35,840 nt of DNA from CAIOYC01 sp038327995 (GCA_038327995.1 JBBQLP010000029.1:1-35840); one strand, 5' to 3'. Shown: positions 1 to 7,937, counted from the stretch's first letter. Numbers and translations are program-made. Notes: generated by a model from the sequence alone, not told the origin.

Positions 1-224
1 ACTCGCCCGAAAGCGGAGTGACGCTGGAGGTGGAAACCGACCAGCCGGGGTTGCAGGTCTATAGTGGACAGGGGCTGAAGCCGCCTTTTGTGAAGCACGG
101 CGCCCTCGCCATCGAACCGCAGGGCTTTCCCGACGCGCCCAATCACCCAAACTTCCCGAACGTGATCCTGCGTTCCGGCGAGGTCTATCGTCGCCGCGCG
201 ATCTACCGCCTCAGCCACGCATAG
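1..224 (+). CDS. galM: Aldose 1-epimerase (galactose mutarotase), C-terminal part
   Basis: This is the 3' end of a gene that begins before the window. The reading frame is open from base 3 and stops at TAG 222-224. The visible residues (SGVTLEVETDQPG, LQVYSGQGL, then ALAIEPQGFPDAPNHPNFP and a final VYRRRAIYRLS) match the C-terminal beta-sandwich of GalM-type mutarotases, where the Glu in the AIEPQ segment is the catalytic base in the known family. The enzyme interconverts alpha and beta anomers of aldohexoses in the cytoplasm. The next gene starts 13 bases downstream on the same strand, so the two are probably co-transcribed. A GTG at 18 could be taken for a start, but the homologous segment continues upstream of it, so this is a fragment cut by the window edge. 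Confidence 0.9.
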   Translation, partial: SPESGVTLEVETDQPGLQVYSGQGLKPPFVKHGALAIEPQGFPDAPNHPNFPNVILRSGEVYRRRAIYRLSHA

Positions 225-237
225 CGTATGCAACGGT

Positions 238-999
238 ATGGCGCGGATCATGACCTATAACGTCCACTCCTGCCGCGGCGTCGACGGCAAGTTGGACGTG
301 GGCCGGATCAGCGAAGTGATCGCCCAGTCGCGTCCCGACATCGTGGCCTTGCAGGAACTCGACGTGCACCGCCCCCGCACCGGCGGCGTGGATCAGGCGC
401 ACGCCATCGCCCAGCGGCTCGGGATGACATTTCACTTCAACGCTGCCCTGAAGGTGGCGGAGGAGACCTACGGCGACGCTATCCTGACGAGCCTGCCAAT
501 GACGCTGGTCAAGACCGGACCCCTGCCGATGCTCAGGGACGTGAAGGTGCGTGGGCGCACGTTACGGCTGGAATCGCGCGGCGCCCTGTGGGTCGAGATC
601 GAGGTCGATGGCCGTAAGGTGCAGATCATCAACACCCACCTTGGCCTCGTGCCGCCCGAGCAGCGGTTGCAGGCCGCCTGCCTGCTCGGCCCCGACTGGC
701 TGGGCCATGCGGATGCGAAAGCGCCGATGATCCTGCTCGGCGATTTCAACGCCACCCCCCGCTACGCCGCCTATCAGATGTTCGCCAAGGTGCTGCACGA
801 TGCGCGCAGAAGGGCGGGAGTGCGCCACGGAGCGCTGACCTTCCCCTCGCGTATGCCGATGATCCGCATCGACCACGTCTTCGTCTCTGACGGTATCACT
901 GTCGGAGGCGTGCACGCGCCGGATGGCGAGTTGATGCGGGTGGCCTCCGATCACCTGCCGCTGGTGATGGATTTCGGCGTGGATCTCACGAAGGCCTGA
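238..999 (+). CDS. Endonuclease/exonuclease/phosphatase family protein
   Basis: The 253-residue protein has the full set of EEP-fold (DNase I-like) motifs: TYNVHSC with metal-site Asn8, LQELD with Glu40, INTHLGL with His134, LLGDFNATP (Asp169, Asn171), IDHVFVSD (Asp212, His213) and SDHLPLVMDF with the catalytic Asp238-His239. Members cleave phosphodiester bonds in nucleic acids, inositol phosphates or lipids with Mg2+; the substrate cannot be read from the sequence. No signal peptide is seen, so it is probably cytoplasmic. The start is uncertain because there is no good ribosome binding site before ATG 238, and ATG 250 is an alternative that keeps all motifs. It follows galM by 13 bases and faces the SDR gene with 35 bases between stops and no terminator hairpin. 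Confidence 0.85.
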   Translation: MARIMTYNVHSCRGVDGKLDVGRISEVIAQSRPDIVALQELDVHRPRTGGVDQAHAIAQRLGMTFHFNAALKVAEETYGDAILTSLPMTLVKTGPLPMLRDVKVRGRTLRLESRGALWVEIEVDGRKVQIINTHLGLVPPEQRLQAACLLGPDWLGHADAKAPMILLGDFNATPRYAAYQMFAKVLHDARRRAGVRHGALTFPSRMPMIRIDHVFVSDGITVGGVHAPDGELMRVASDHLPLVMDFGVDLTKA

Positions 1000-1034
1000 G
1001 CGGATCAGAGCGAATCTAAGCCCGCCAGCCCTCC

Positions 1035-1733
1035 TCACCAGGGAATCGTTTTACCCGCGTAGTCGTAGAACCCGTGGTCCAGGGTGCCGGCCTTTGCCTC
1101 GATCACGTCGGCGATGCCCTTCACGCTCTCTTCGACCGACAGTGCGGCGTTCGGGCCGCCCATATCAGTGCGCACCCAACCGGGGTGCATGGCCAGCACC
1201 GTCAGCTTCCGCTCCTTGAGCGCGGCGGTGAAGGTGCGGATCAGGGTGTTTAGCGCCGCTTTGGAGGCCCGGTACATGGCCATGCCGCCGGTGGTGTTGT
1301 TGCCCACGCTGCCGAGCTGAGACGTCATGAAACCAATTACCCCGTCGCCTTCCCGCACATTATCGCGCAGGCGCCGGGCAAGCCGGATCGGAGCGGTGGT
1401 GTTGGTGGTGAACAGGGCCGAGGTCTCTTCCGGCGTGGCCTTGGCGGCGTCGCCGTGTTCGGGACCGGAGACCCCGGCGTTGACGAACAACAGATCGAGG
1501 GGCTCGCCCTCCAGCCGCTGACCGAGCTTTTCCACTGACCCGGCGTCGTCGATGTCGAGCACCTCCACCGTGATGCGTCCGTGCGAGGCGTCGGCGGCGG
1601 CGGCGAGATCAGTGGCCTTGGCCCGATCGCGAACCGTGGCGAAAACCCGCCAACCACGCCCCGAAAGCTCCTTGGCCAAGCCGAGACCGAGCCCGCGCGA
1701 GGCTCCGGCAATGAGAGCGACTTTATCCGTCAT
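1035..1733 (-). CDS. Short-chain dehydrogenase/reductase, C-factor-like
   Basis: A 232-residue classical SDR. It carries the NAD(P)-binding glycine motif GASRGLG (residues 10-16), the NAG motif (85-87), the catalytic Ser at about 138 (MTSQLGS) and the YxxxK pair Tyr154/Lys158 (YRASK). HPGWVRTDMGG after the active site is typical of the C-factor/CsgA-like subgroup, which reduces or oxidises small carbonyl compounds with NAD(P)H. The physiological substrate is unknown. It is cytoplasmic. The gene starts 35 bases after the stop of the CobW-type gene on the same strand, with AAAGG upstream of the ATG, so the two may form one transcript. Confidence 0.9.
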   Translation of the reverse strand: MTDKVALIAGASRGLGLGLAKELSGRGWRVFATVRDRAKATDLAAAADASHGRITVEVLDIDDAGSVEKLGQRLEGEPLDLLFVNAGVSGPEHGDAAKATPEETSALFTTNTTAPIRLARRLRDNVREGDGVIGFMTSQLGSVGNNTTGGMAMYRASKAALNTLIRTFTAALKERKLTVLAMHPGWVRTDMGGPNAALSVEESVKGIADVIEAKAGTLDHGFYDYAGKTIPW

Positions 1734-1768
1734 GGAGTGTGCCTTTCAGGGTTGTGGTGATGGGTAGA

Positions 1769-2851
1769 TCAGGCGGCGGTGGCTTCAAAACCGGCGCGTA
1801 GAGCCGCCTCGTCGAGGTTGCGGCCAATGATGACCATGCGGCTACAGCGCTTCTCATCCGGCTTCCATGCGCGCTGAAGTTCGCCGTCGAGGATCATATG
1901 CACGGCCTGGAACACCAGTCGCCGGTCCTCGCCCTTGACGTCGATGATGCCCTTGGCGCGCAGGATGTCGGGGCCCTGCGCCTCCAGCAGTTTGTTGAGC
2001 CACTGGGTGATGCGGGTCCCGTCCACGGGTTTGTCGAGGGTCAGCGCCACCCCGCGCACGCTTTGGTCGTCGTGGGAATGGCCCCGCGCTTCGCCGGAGT
2101 GGGCATGATCGTGGTGATGCCCGTGATCGTGCTCACAGTCCTCATCGTGCACGTGTCCGGCCTCGCCGTGCGGTGGGTTGAGGAAGTCGGGCTCCAGCGA
2201 GACGATCCGTTCCAGATCGAACCCGCCTCGCCCAAGTATGGCGTCCAGCGGCACCACCGACTTCACCGCCCGATGGATCGGGGCGAGCGGATTGATCCGC
2301 CGCAGCCGCGCCTCCACGTGCGCCAGTTCATCGGCGGTCACGAGGTCGGTCTTGTTGAGCACGATCTGGTCGGCGAAGGCGATCTGCTCCACCGCTTCCC
2401 TGGAGTCCGCAAGCCGTAGCAGCACGTGTTTGGCGTCCACCACCGTGGTCACGCTGTCGAGGCGGGTCTTGGCCTTGACCTCTTCGTCGACGAAGAAGGT
2501 CTGGGCCACCGGGCCGGGATCGGCCAGGCCCGTGGTCTCGATGACGATGGCGTCGAACCCGCCCTTGCCGCTCAGCGCCTGCCTGCGCATCAGTCCGTTC
2601 AGGATGCGGATCAGGTCGCCCCGCACAGTGCAGCAGACGCAGCCGTTGTTCATCTCGAACACCTCCTCGTCGCTATCGACGATCAGGTCGTTGTCGATGC
2701 CGATCTCCCCGAACTCGTTGACGATCACGGCGTAGCGCTTGCCGTGGTCCTCGGTGAGGATGCGGTTCAGGAGCGTCGTCTTGCCCGCGCCGAGATAGCC
2801 AGTGAGCACGGTGACGGGGGTAAGGGTCGAAGGCGCGTTCATGCGGTTCAT
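1769..2851 (-). CDS. CobW/P47K-family GTPase, putative metal chaperone with His-rich segment
   Basis: A 360-residue G3E-family GTPase. Visible motifs are Walker A GYLGAGKT (18-25), the metal-binding CxCC motif (Cys71, Cys73, Cys74), ETTG (105-108) and the guanine-specificity motif NKTD (166-169). A strongly His/Asp-rich stretch at about 233-260 is followed by the CobW C-terminal domain. Family members hand zinc or cobalt to client proteins using GTP hydrolysis; the CxCC motif plus His-rich loop points to metal delivery but does not tell which metal. It is not next to cobalamin synthesis genes, so a B12 role is not implied. The start is either ATG 2851 or the in-frame ATG 2842; neither has a strong ribosome binding site. 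The SDR gene lies 35 bases downstream. Confidence 0.88.
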   Translation of the reverse strand: MNRMNAPSTLTPVTVLTGYLGAGKTTLLNRILTEDHGKRYAVIVNEFGEIGIDNDLIVDSDEEVFEMNNGCVCCTVRGDLIRILNGLMRRQALSGKGGFDAIVIETTGLADPGPVAQTFFVDEEVKAKTRLDSVTTVVDAKHVLLRLADSREAVEQIAFADQIVLNKTDLVTADELAHVEARLRRINPLAPIHRAVKSVVPLDAILGRGGFDLERIVSLEPDFLNPPHGEAGHVHDEDCEHDHGHHHDHAHSGEARGHSHDDQSVRGVALTLDKPVDGTRITQWLNKLLEAQGPDILRAKGIIDVKGEDRRLVFQAVHMILDGELQRAWKPDEKRCSRMVIIGRNLDEAALRAGFEATAA

Positions 2852-2864
2852 GTGGGCTTGGTGG

Positions 2865-2884
2865 AGGACATATGGAAGTGTCCT
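2865..2884. promoter_or_regulatory. Inverted repeat upstream of the CobW-type gene
   Basis: AGGACA and TGTCCT form perfect 6-base arms around an 8-base spacer, 14 bases before the start codon of the CobW-type GTPase. Related genes are often controlled by the zinc repressor Zur, but this repeat does not resemble the AT-rich Zur boxes I know, so any operator role is a guess. Confidence 0.2.
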
Positions 2885-2924
2885 GCACCTGAGTCATTCC
2901 AGACCTCTAGGCGCTTGACTCGCG

Positions 2925-2952
2925 TTGACTTCGCGGGCGCCCTCGCTATAAG
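2925..2952 (+). promoter_or_regulatory. Sigma-70-type promoter of rplU-rpmA
   Basis: TTGACT (2925-2930) and TATAAG (2947-2952) are separated by 16 bases. The -10 lies in GCTATAAG, close to the GCTANAWC form reported for Caulobacter housekeeping promoters. A second TTGACT lies at 2915-2920, ten bases upstream. Transcription would start near 2959, giving a leader of about 85 bases before rplU. Confidence 0.75.
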
Positions 2953-2963
2953 TCCCTCCCTCT

Positions 2964-2998
2964 CGCCCGCGGGTTATCTCGCGGGCGTATCCGTTTTT
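2964..2998 (+). promoter_or_regulatory. Terminator-like hairpin in the rplU leader
   Basis: CGCCCGCG (2964-2971) and CGCGGGCG (2980-2987) form a perfect 8-bp GC-only stem with an 8-base loop, followed six bases later by five T residues (2994-2998). It would sit within a few bases of the predicted RNA 5' end. It could be an attenuator or ribosomal-protein binding site, or simply a 5' stabilising hairpin. Confidence 0.5.
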
Positions 2999-3044
2999 GC
3001 GCGCGGCCCTGTTTGCGGACCCGCATCGAACCAGAAGGCTTCCC

Positions 3045-3761
3045 ATGTACGCGGTGATCAAAACCGGCGGCAAGCAATACCGGGTCCAGCCCGGCGACGT
3101 GCTCGTTGTCGAAAAGCTCGACGGCGACGTGGGCTCCGAGGTGTCGTTCGATCAAGTGCTGATGCTGAACGACGGCGGCGAGACCACCATTGGTGCACCG
3201 CTCATCGATGGCGCTCTGGTTCGCGCCACCCTGATCGAGACCCGCAAGGGCGAGAAGGTGAAAATCCTCAAGAAGATCCGTCGTCAGGGCTATCGCCGGA
3301 CACGCGGGCATCGCCAGACCGAAACCGTGCTGCGCGTGATCGGCCTCGACGTCGGCGGCAAGTCTGCGGCGAAATGGGACGGCGTGGTCGATCTGACGCC
3401 GCTGGCCATCCTGAACGCGCGCGCTCGCGGCCTGACCAATGAAGTCGCGCGCCTCGAAGCCCTGCGCGGTCCCGTAGCGGTGGAACACGCCGCCACGACC
3501 ACCAAGGCCAAGACCGCCGCCAAGAAGGCCGTAAAGGCTGACGTGGTAGACGAGCAGGAAGCCGCCGAACTGGCGCCCGCCCCCAAGGCCAAGGCCGCCC
3601 CCGCTCCCAAAGCTCCCGCGAAACCGGCAGCGAAGGCCGAAGCTGCACCGAAGAAGGCCGCTGCTCCGAAAGCCAAGGCTGAAGCTGCGCCTCCGAAGGC
3701 GAAGGCCGCCGCCCCCAAAACCGCAGGCAAGGCCAAGCCCGCGTCCAAAGACAAAGCGTAA
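3045..3761 (+). CDS. rplU: 50S ribosomal protein L21 with long Ala/Lys/Pro-rich tail
   Basis: Residues 1-105 are a standard L21 (MYAVIKTGGKQYRVQPGD, then KGEKVKILKKIRRQGYRRT and GHRQTETVLRVIGL), a 23S rRNA-binding protein of the large subunit. The protein is 238 residues, more than twice the usual 100-105. The extra part has a short segment that may be helical (LAILNARARG to about 150) and then about 90 residues made almost only of Ala, Lys and Pro in loose PKAKA/APKKA repeats, resembling a histone H1-type tail. ATG 3045 was chosen because homology starts exactly there; a longer frame begins upstream but is leader. rpmA follows after 15 bases in the same operon. Confidence 0.95.
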   Translation: MYAVIKTGGKQYRVQPGDVLVVEKLDGDVGSEVSFDQVLMLNDGGETTIGAPLIDGALVRATLIETRKGEKVKILKKIRRQGYRRTRGHRQTETVLRVIGLDVGGKSAAKWDGVVDLTPLAILNARARGLTNEVARLEALRGPVAVEHAATTTKAKTAAKKAVKADVVDEQEAAELAPAPKAKAAPAPKAPAKPAAKAEAAPKKAAAPKAKAEAAPPKAKAAAPKTAGKAKPASKDKA

Positions 3762-3776
3762 GAAGGAAATTACGTC

Positions 3777-4067
3777 ATGGCGCACAAGAAATCAGGTGGT
3801 TCGTCCCGCAACGGTCGCGATTCCGACGGCCGTCGCCTCGGCGTGAAGAAGTACGGCGGCGAGAAGGTCGTGGCTGGCAACATCATCATCCGTCAGCGCG
3901 GCACGAAGTATTGGCCGGGCGTGAATTGCGGCATGGGCCGCGATCACACCCTGTTCGCCACCGTCAATGGCTCGGTGCTGTTCACCACCAAACGCGACGA
4001 CCGAACCTATGTGTCGATCGTTCCGGCCAACGACGATCACAAGCAGGCAGCAGCCGCCGCCGAATAG
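3777..4067 (+). CDS. rpmA: 50S ribosomal protein L27
   Basis: The 96-residue protein begins MAHKKSGGSSRNGRDS, the canonical L27 N-terminus that reaches towards the peptidyl-transferase centre, followed by RRLGVKKYGGE and IIIRQRGTKYWPG. There is no cleaved N-terminal extension of the Firmicute type. The C-terminus carries a short Ala-rich tail (KQAAAAAE). An AAGGAA ribosome binding site lies before the ATG. It is the second gene of the rplU-rpmA operon, which ends at the intrinsic terminator at 4121-4152. Confidence 0.97.
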   Translation: MAHKKSGGSSRNGRDSDGRRLGVKKYGGEKVVAGNIIIRQRGTKYWPGVNCGMGRDHTLFATVNGSVLFTTKRDDRTYVSIVPANDDHKQAAAAAE

Positions 4068-4120
4068 CGATCCAGTCCATCCGGATCGCGGCGCAAGCCC
4101 ACGATCCGGATCGCATCCTG

Positions 4121-4152
4121 CGGGGAGTCCGGATTACCGGGCTCCCCGTTTT
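4121..4152 (+). terminator. Rho-independent terminator of rplU-rpmA
   Basis: A 12-bp stem (left arm 4121-4132, right arm 4137-4148, one G-U pair, loop ATTA) is followed directly by TTTT (4149-4152). It lies 54 bases after the rpmA stop and 48 bases before the acetyltransferase start, so the ribosomal genes are probably insulated from what follows. Confidence 0.85.
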
Positions 4153-4199
4153 GGTTTCTCCCCGCGACAGAGACCGCAAAGACGGTCCGAGAGGGAGAT

Positions 4200-4730
4200 A
4201 TGATCAAGACCAACGTCCGTATCGAGACCGATCGCCTGATCCTGCGCCCGCCGCAGCCCGGCGACGAAGCTGCCATCTATAAAGGCATCGCCGACTACGA
4301 CGTTGTGCGGATGCTGGCGCGCGCGCCTTGGCCCTACCTGCCCGAACACGCCGAGCAGTACGTGGCGCGCACGGCGACGCGAGACCCTGCGCACGACAGG
4401 CCCCTGGCCATCGTTCACCGCACGCACGGCCTGATCGGGATGTCTGGATTGCACTCCAACGAAGGAGAGCGCTTGCCGGAGATCGGCTACTGGCTGGCCC
4501 GCGATCATTGGGGGCACGGTTACGCCACTGAAGCGACATCCGCAGCGCTCGTCTGGGCGCGGGACGGTTGGGGAAAGCGCGCCGTCACCTCGGGTCATTT
4601 TGTGGAGAACGCCGTGTCCGGGCGGGTGCTGGTGAAGTGCGGTATGCTCTATACTGGTGTTGTCGCGCCCCAGCACTGCGAGGCCCGTGCCGAACCCGTG
4701 CCATCTCGCAAGATGATCTGGTTGGCTTAA
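4200..4730 (+). CDS. GNAT-family N-acetyltransferase (RimJ/RimL type)
   Basis: A 176-residue single-domain GNAT enzyme. It starts with the RimJ/L-type strand IETDRLILRPPQPGDEAAIY and contains the acetyl-CoA-binding region around EIGYWLARDHWGHGYATEA and the later NAVSGRVLVKCGM segment that matches the 'N..S..vleK.GF' motif of the family. Such enzymes acetylate protein N-termini or small molecules; the substrate is not evident. A strong GAGGGAG site precedes ATG 4200. It sits just after the rpmA terminator. Its TAA overlaps the stop of the convergent glycosyltransferase in the shared bases TTAA (4727-4730). Confidence 0.85.
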   Translation: MIKTNVRIETDRLILRPPQPGDEAAIYKGIADYDVVRMLARAPWPYLPEHAEQYVARTATRDPAHDRPLAIVHRTHGLIGMSGLHSNEGERLPEIGYWLARDHWGHGYATEATSAALVWARDGWGKRAVTSGHFVENAVSGRVLVKCGMLYTGVVAPQHCEARAEPVPSRKMIWLA

Positions 4731-5899
4731 GCGGCGCGCACCGCGCGCTTTCCCGTCGTCGCAGCGCTTGCCTTGTCGCGGACCCGGGCGGTGTCGACCA
4801 GGCGGCGGATGCGGCGAAGCTCGCGCTTCAGCTCCACCACCTTGACCAGGCGGCGCACGAGCTTTGGGCTGATAGCCTCAAGCTCGGCCCAAGCGGCGCC
4901 GAAGTGGATGTGGGCAGTCACGGCGGACCGGAAGGCTTCGGGAGTGATGCGCAGGCGGCGCGCCCAGCAATCGGCGTTGTCCGCCGCCTTGCCCGCCGTC
5001 CAGGCTTGCCGCAGTCGCGAACGCCAGAGCGCCCGGCGAAGGGTGGAGATCGCCACTTCCAGCGCGTCGTCGCAGGGATGGTTGGGGTCGGTGCGCAGCC
5101 TAATCTCATCCGCTAGCCCGCCCGAGGCGCGTCCGTCGGTGCGGGCGGAGGTGACCACCTGCACTTCAAGGGAATGCCTGATCTTGCCGTCGATGCGGCG
5201 GAGCATCTCGAACAGGGCCCGATCTTCGCCGACCGGCAACGGAGGAAGGCCGCCGATGGCGCGATAGGCTTCCAGTGTCACGGCCGCCGAGGCGCCGCAG
5301 TTCTGGTTGTGTCGCGGCCAAAGGTCGTGGGACTCGTTATCGGCGCGAGCGTCGAGTTCGGCGGCGAGTTGTTGATATTCCCACTCCAGAGAACCGCGTT
5401 CGAGGATGGCCGGGGGAAGTTCCATCAGTTCCATCGGGTCTGCCATGACGTAGCCCGCGACAGCGTCGTGCCCATCCTCGATCACCCGGCGGTTGGCGGC
5501 GATCCAGTCCTCGTGCGCTACAGTGTCGGCGTCGGTGGTCAGAATCAGCCCGCCCGGCGCCACGAGGTCGGCGGCGGCTTCCATGGCGAGGCGCCGCGCC
5601 CAGCCCGCATTGGCGTAAGGCAGCGGCAGGTCGACGCTATGCAGTTCGATCCTGTAGGGAAGCTGATCGACGAAGCCGCGCACGGTTGCGGCAGTGGCGT
5701 CGGTGCAGTTGTTCAGCAGGAGAAGGACAGCGATCTCAGCGAAATCCACCTCCACCTGAACCATCAGGGATTCGAGGCACAGCGGAATGCGGTCCTCTTC
5801 GTTGTTCACCGGAATGGCGACCACGGTCCGGGGCGGCGGAAAGGACGCGCCAAAGCGTTCGACGACGATGGGGAAGCGGGGCTCAAACTCCATCTTCAT
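4727..5899 (-). CDS. Family 2 glycosyltransferase
   Basis: A 390-residue GT-A-fold protein. The N-terminal domain has TVVAIPVNNEEDRI (about 25-38), LLLNNCTDAT, a DxD metal/nucleotide-sugar motif TTDADT (Asp123-Asp125) and a later acidic motif GEDRALFEM (Glu225-Asp226), all typical of GT2 inverting transferases using nucleotide-diphospho sugars. The last 130 residues are Arg/Lys-rich and helical without a recognised domain. No transmembrane segment is evident, so it would act on the cytoplasmic side. Acceptor and sugar are unknown. ATG 5893 is an alternative start. It is monocistronic in the window and convergent with the acetyltransferase, sharing TTAA at the stops. Confidence 0.8.
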   Translation of the reverse strand: MKMEFEPRFPIVVERFGASFPPPRTVVAIPVNNEEDRIPLCLESLMVQVEVDFAEIAVLLLLNNCTDATAATVRGFVDQLPYRIELHSVDLPLPYANAGWARRLAMEAAADLVAPGGLILTTDADTVAHEDWIAANRRVIEDGHDAVAGYVMADPMELMELPPAILERGSLEWEYQQLAAELDARADNESHDLWPRHNQNCGASAAVTLEAYRAIGGLPPLPVGEDRALFEMLRRIDGKIRHSLEVQVVTSARTDGRASGGLADEIRLRTDPNHPCDDALEVAISTLRRALWRSRLRQAWTAGKAADNADCWARRLRITPEAFRSAVTAHIHFGAAWAELEAISPKLVRRLVKVVELKRELRRIRRLVDTARVRDKASAATTGKRAVRAA

Positions 5900-6193
5900 G
5901 CGACGCCCACCCCGTGCCTGCGGTCCCGGAGGACTGAACGCCCGCTAGCGCGAAAAGTCTCGCCAGGGTCGTCAGCATAGGACCTCGTGCCGCAGCCGAT
6001 CAAGCAGGAGGCGACAAAACGGGTAGGAACGAACGAAGAAACGGAACGCGAAAGGGCGAGCATCTATCTCGGATTGGGAAGCGCGCACCCGGCGCGGCCG
6101 ACCGGACGACTGACCCCAGCATCCGATCAGCCTGTTTAGAGGAGGAGAACCTTTCGGGCCAGCGGTTTAAACACCACGGAGCGACGTGCCTCT
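5900..6193. other. Intergenic stretch with no recognised gene
   Basis: About 290 bases between the 5' end of the glycosyltransferase gene and the 3' end of pstB, both on the minus strand. I see no coding frame of convincing length, no tRNA, and no strong terminator hairpin after pstB. phoU, which commonly follows pstB, is not here. Confidence 0.6.
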
Positions 6194-7009
6194 CTACCCG
6201 AACCGTCCGGTGATGTAGTCCGAGGTGCGGGCGCTGCGGGGATTGTCGAACAGACGCTCCGTGGAGGCGAACTCCACCAGCCGCCCCAGATACATGAAGG
6301 CCGCGTTGTCGGAGATGCGCGCCGCCTGCTGCAGATTGTGAGTGACGATGACGATGGTGATGTCGCTCTTCAGCTCAACGATGGTTTCTTCCAGCTTGGC
6401 GGTGGAGATGGGGTCGAGCGCGGAGGCTGGTTCGTCGAGGAGGAGCACTTCTGGCCGCACCGCCACCCCGCGAGCGACGCACAGGCGTTGCTGCTGACCA
6501 CCGGAGAGGCCGAGGCCCGAGGCCGAGAGCTTGTCCTTCACCTCGGTCCATAGCGCGGCGCGGCGCAGGCTTTCCTCCACCCGGGCGTCGAGGTCAGCCC
6601 TGGAAAGCTTCTCATAGAGCCGCACGCCGAAGGCCACATTGTCATAGATCGACATGGGGAAGGGCGTCGGTTGCTGGAACACCATGCCGACGCGGGCCCG
6701 CAGATTGGCGAGGTCGGTGGCGCGGTCGAGAATGTTGACCCCGTCGAGCAACACTTCGCCCTCGGCGCGCTGGCCGGGATAAAGGGCGTAAATGCGGTTC
6801 AGGGCGCGCAGAAGGGTGGACTTGCCGCACCCGGAAGGCCCGATCAACGCCGTCACCGCATTGCGCTTGAAGGCGATGTTGATGTCCTGCAGCGCCTTGT
6901 GTTTGGCGTAGTAGAAATCGACGTGGCGCGCCTCGAGCTTGGGGTCGGCGACCTCCTCGGTGAAGGTCTCGAACTCTTCGGTTGTCACTGAGGTGGTGGA
7001 AGCATTCAT
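6194..7009 (-). CDS. pstB: Phosphate ABC transporter ATP-binding protein
   Basis: A 271-residue ABC ATPase that powers high-affinity phosphate import. It has Walker A GPSGCGKST (57-65), the phosphate-family segment NRIYALYPGQRAEGEV, the Q-loop MVFQQPTPFPMSIYDNV, the signature LSGGQQQR (168-175) and Walker B LLLDEPASALDP (189-200). The first 25 residues are an acidic, Thr-rich extension. Its ATG overlaps the pstA stop by four bases (ATGA on the minus strand), so translation is probably coupled. It is the last gene of pstC-pstA-pstB; phoU does not follow. Confidence 0.96.
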   Translation of the reverse strand: MNASTTSVTTEEFETFTEEVADPKLEARHVDFYYAKHKALQDINIAFKRNAVTALIGPSGCGKSTLLRALNRIYALYPGQRAEGEVLLDGVNILDRATDLANLRARVGMVFQQPTPFPMSIYDNVAFGVRLYEKLSRADLDARVEESLRRAALWTEVKDKLSASGLGLSGGQQQRLCVARGVAVRPEVLLLDEPASALDPISTAKLEETIVELKSDITIVIVTHNLQQAARISDNAAFMYLGRLVEFASTERLFDNPRSARTSDYITGRFG

Positions 7010-7929
7010 GAGCGATTGGGCTCCGAGGAGAGCACGCGCACCAGGATATTGATGCCGAGCACGGCGAAGGCGATGAGAAGCGAGGCGACCCAGGCCAGGC
7101 GCACCCAGTCCGGCGACGCTGAAAGGGCGAAGTTGGCGATCACCACCGGCAGGTTGGCGGTGGGGTTGGACAGGCCGAACCCGTCAAACGGCCCTTTGCC
7201 GATGAATGGGTGAAGGTTCAAGCCGTTGAACTGGTTGGAGAGGGCGGTGAAGAGCAGCGGGGCCGTTTCGCCCGAAATGCGCGCGAAGGCCAGAAGGGCG
7301 CCGGTGATCATGCCGCCCGACGCCGCCTTCCACAGGATGACGCGGATGGTGACCCACAGCGGCGCACCCAGAGCCACCCCGGACTCCCGAAGCTGCCTAG
7401 ACTGAAGCCGCAGCACGTCTTCGGTGGTCCGCACGATCACGGGAATGGCCAGCAGCGAAAGCGCTACCGCGCCGGCCAAACCAGAGAAATGGCCGAGGGA
7501 GAAGATCGACAGCACCGGGACGCCCTTGGCCACCAGGATGGTGTAAATGAACAGGCCTACTAGGATAGACGGCGCTGAGAGCAGCACGTCGTTCACGAAC
7601 CTGACTACCGAGCCATAGGCGGCGGTCCAGCGGTTGCGTCCGGCGTACTCGGCCAGCCAAGTTCCCGCCAAAACGCCGATGGTTACGGCGAAGATCATGG
7701 CTACGAAACACATGGCGATCGAGCCCAGGATCGCATTCCTGAGGCCGCCTACCGAGCCCGGGGCCGGGGTGTCCTTGGTGAAAACGTCGAGGTTTAGCCC
7801 GCCGATTCCGTTTGCCACCAGCGACCAGAGGATGGCGAACAGGGCGATGAGGGCCAGCGCCGCCGCGCCGGTGCAGAAGCCGATGAACAATGTGTTGGCG
7901 AAGCCTCGTCGGGCTCTTCGGTTGAACAT
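7006..7929 (-). CDS. pstA: Phosphate ABC transporter permease PstA
   Basis: A 307-residue inner-membrane permease with about six hydrophobic segments, beginning TLFIGFCTGAAALALIALFA. The binding-protein-dependent transport domain includes the EAA-like loop around ESGVALGAPLWVTIRVIL, and RISGETAPLLFTAL is characteristic of PstA. With PstC it forms the phosphate channel energised by PstB. It starts 8 bases after the pstC stop, with a GGGGGG stretch as ribosome binding site, and overlaps pstB by four bases. Confidence 0.95.
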   Translation of the reverse strand: MFNRRARRGFANTLFIGFCTGAAALALIALFAILWSLVANGIGGLNLDVFTKDTPAPGSVGGLRNAILGSIAMCFVAMIFAVTIGVLAGTWLAEYAGRNRWTAAYGSVVRFVNDVLLSAPSILVGLFIYTILVAKGVPVLSIFSLGHFSGLAGAVALSLLAIPVIVRTTEDVLRLQSRQLRESGVALGAPLWVTIRVILWKAASGGMITGALLAFARISGETAPLLFTALSNQFNGLNLHPFIGKGPFDGFGLSNPTANLPVVIANFALSASPDWVRLAWVASLLIAFAVLGINILVRVLSSEPNRS

Positions 7930-7937
7930 GATCCCCC

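Noticed and set aside
1769..2851. A cobalamin biosynthesis role for the CobW-type gene
   Set aside because: No cob genes are adjacent, and the btu operon is more than 20 kb away. The CxCC and His-rich parts fit general metal chaperones.
3480..3755. Short repeats that could suggest a CRISPR array or microsatellite
   Set aside because: They are Ala/Lys/Pro codons in frame inside rplU, without regular spacers or constant unit length.
4079..4114. Direct repeat ATCCGGATCGC (4079-4089 and 4104-4114) as an attachment site
   Set aside because: It is only 11 bases, sits just before the rpmA terminator, and has no integrase or mobile DNA nearby.
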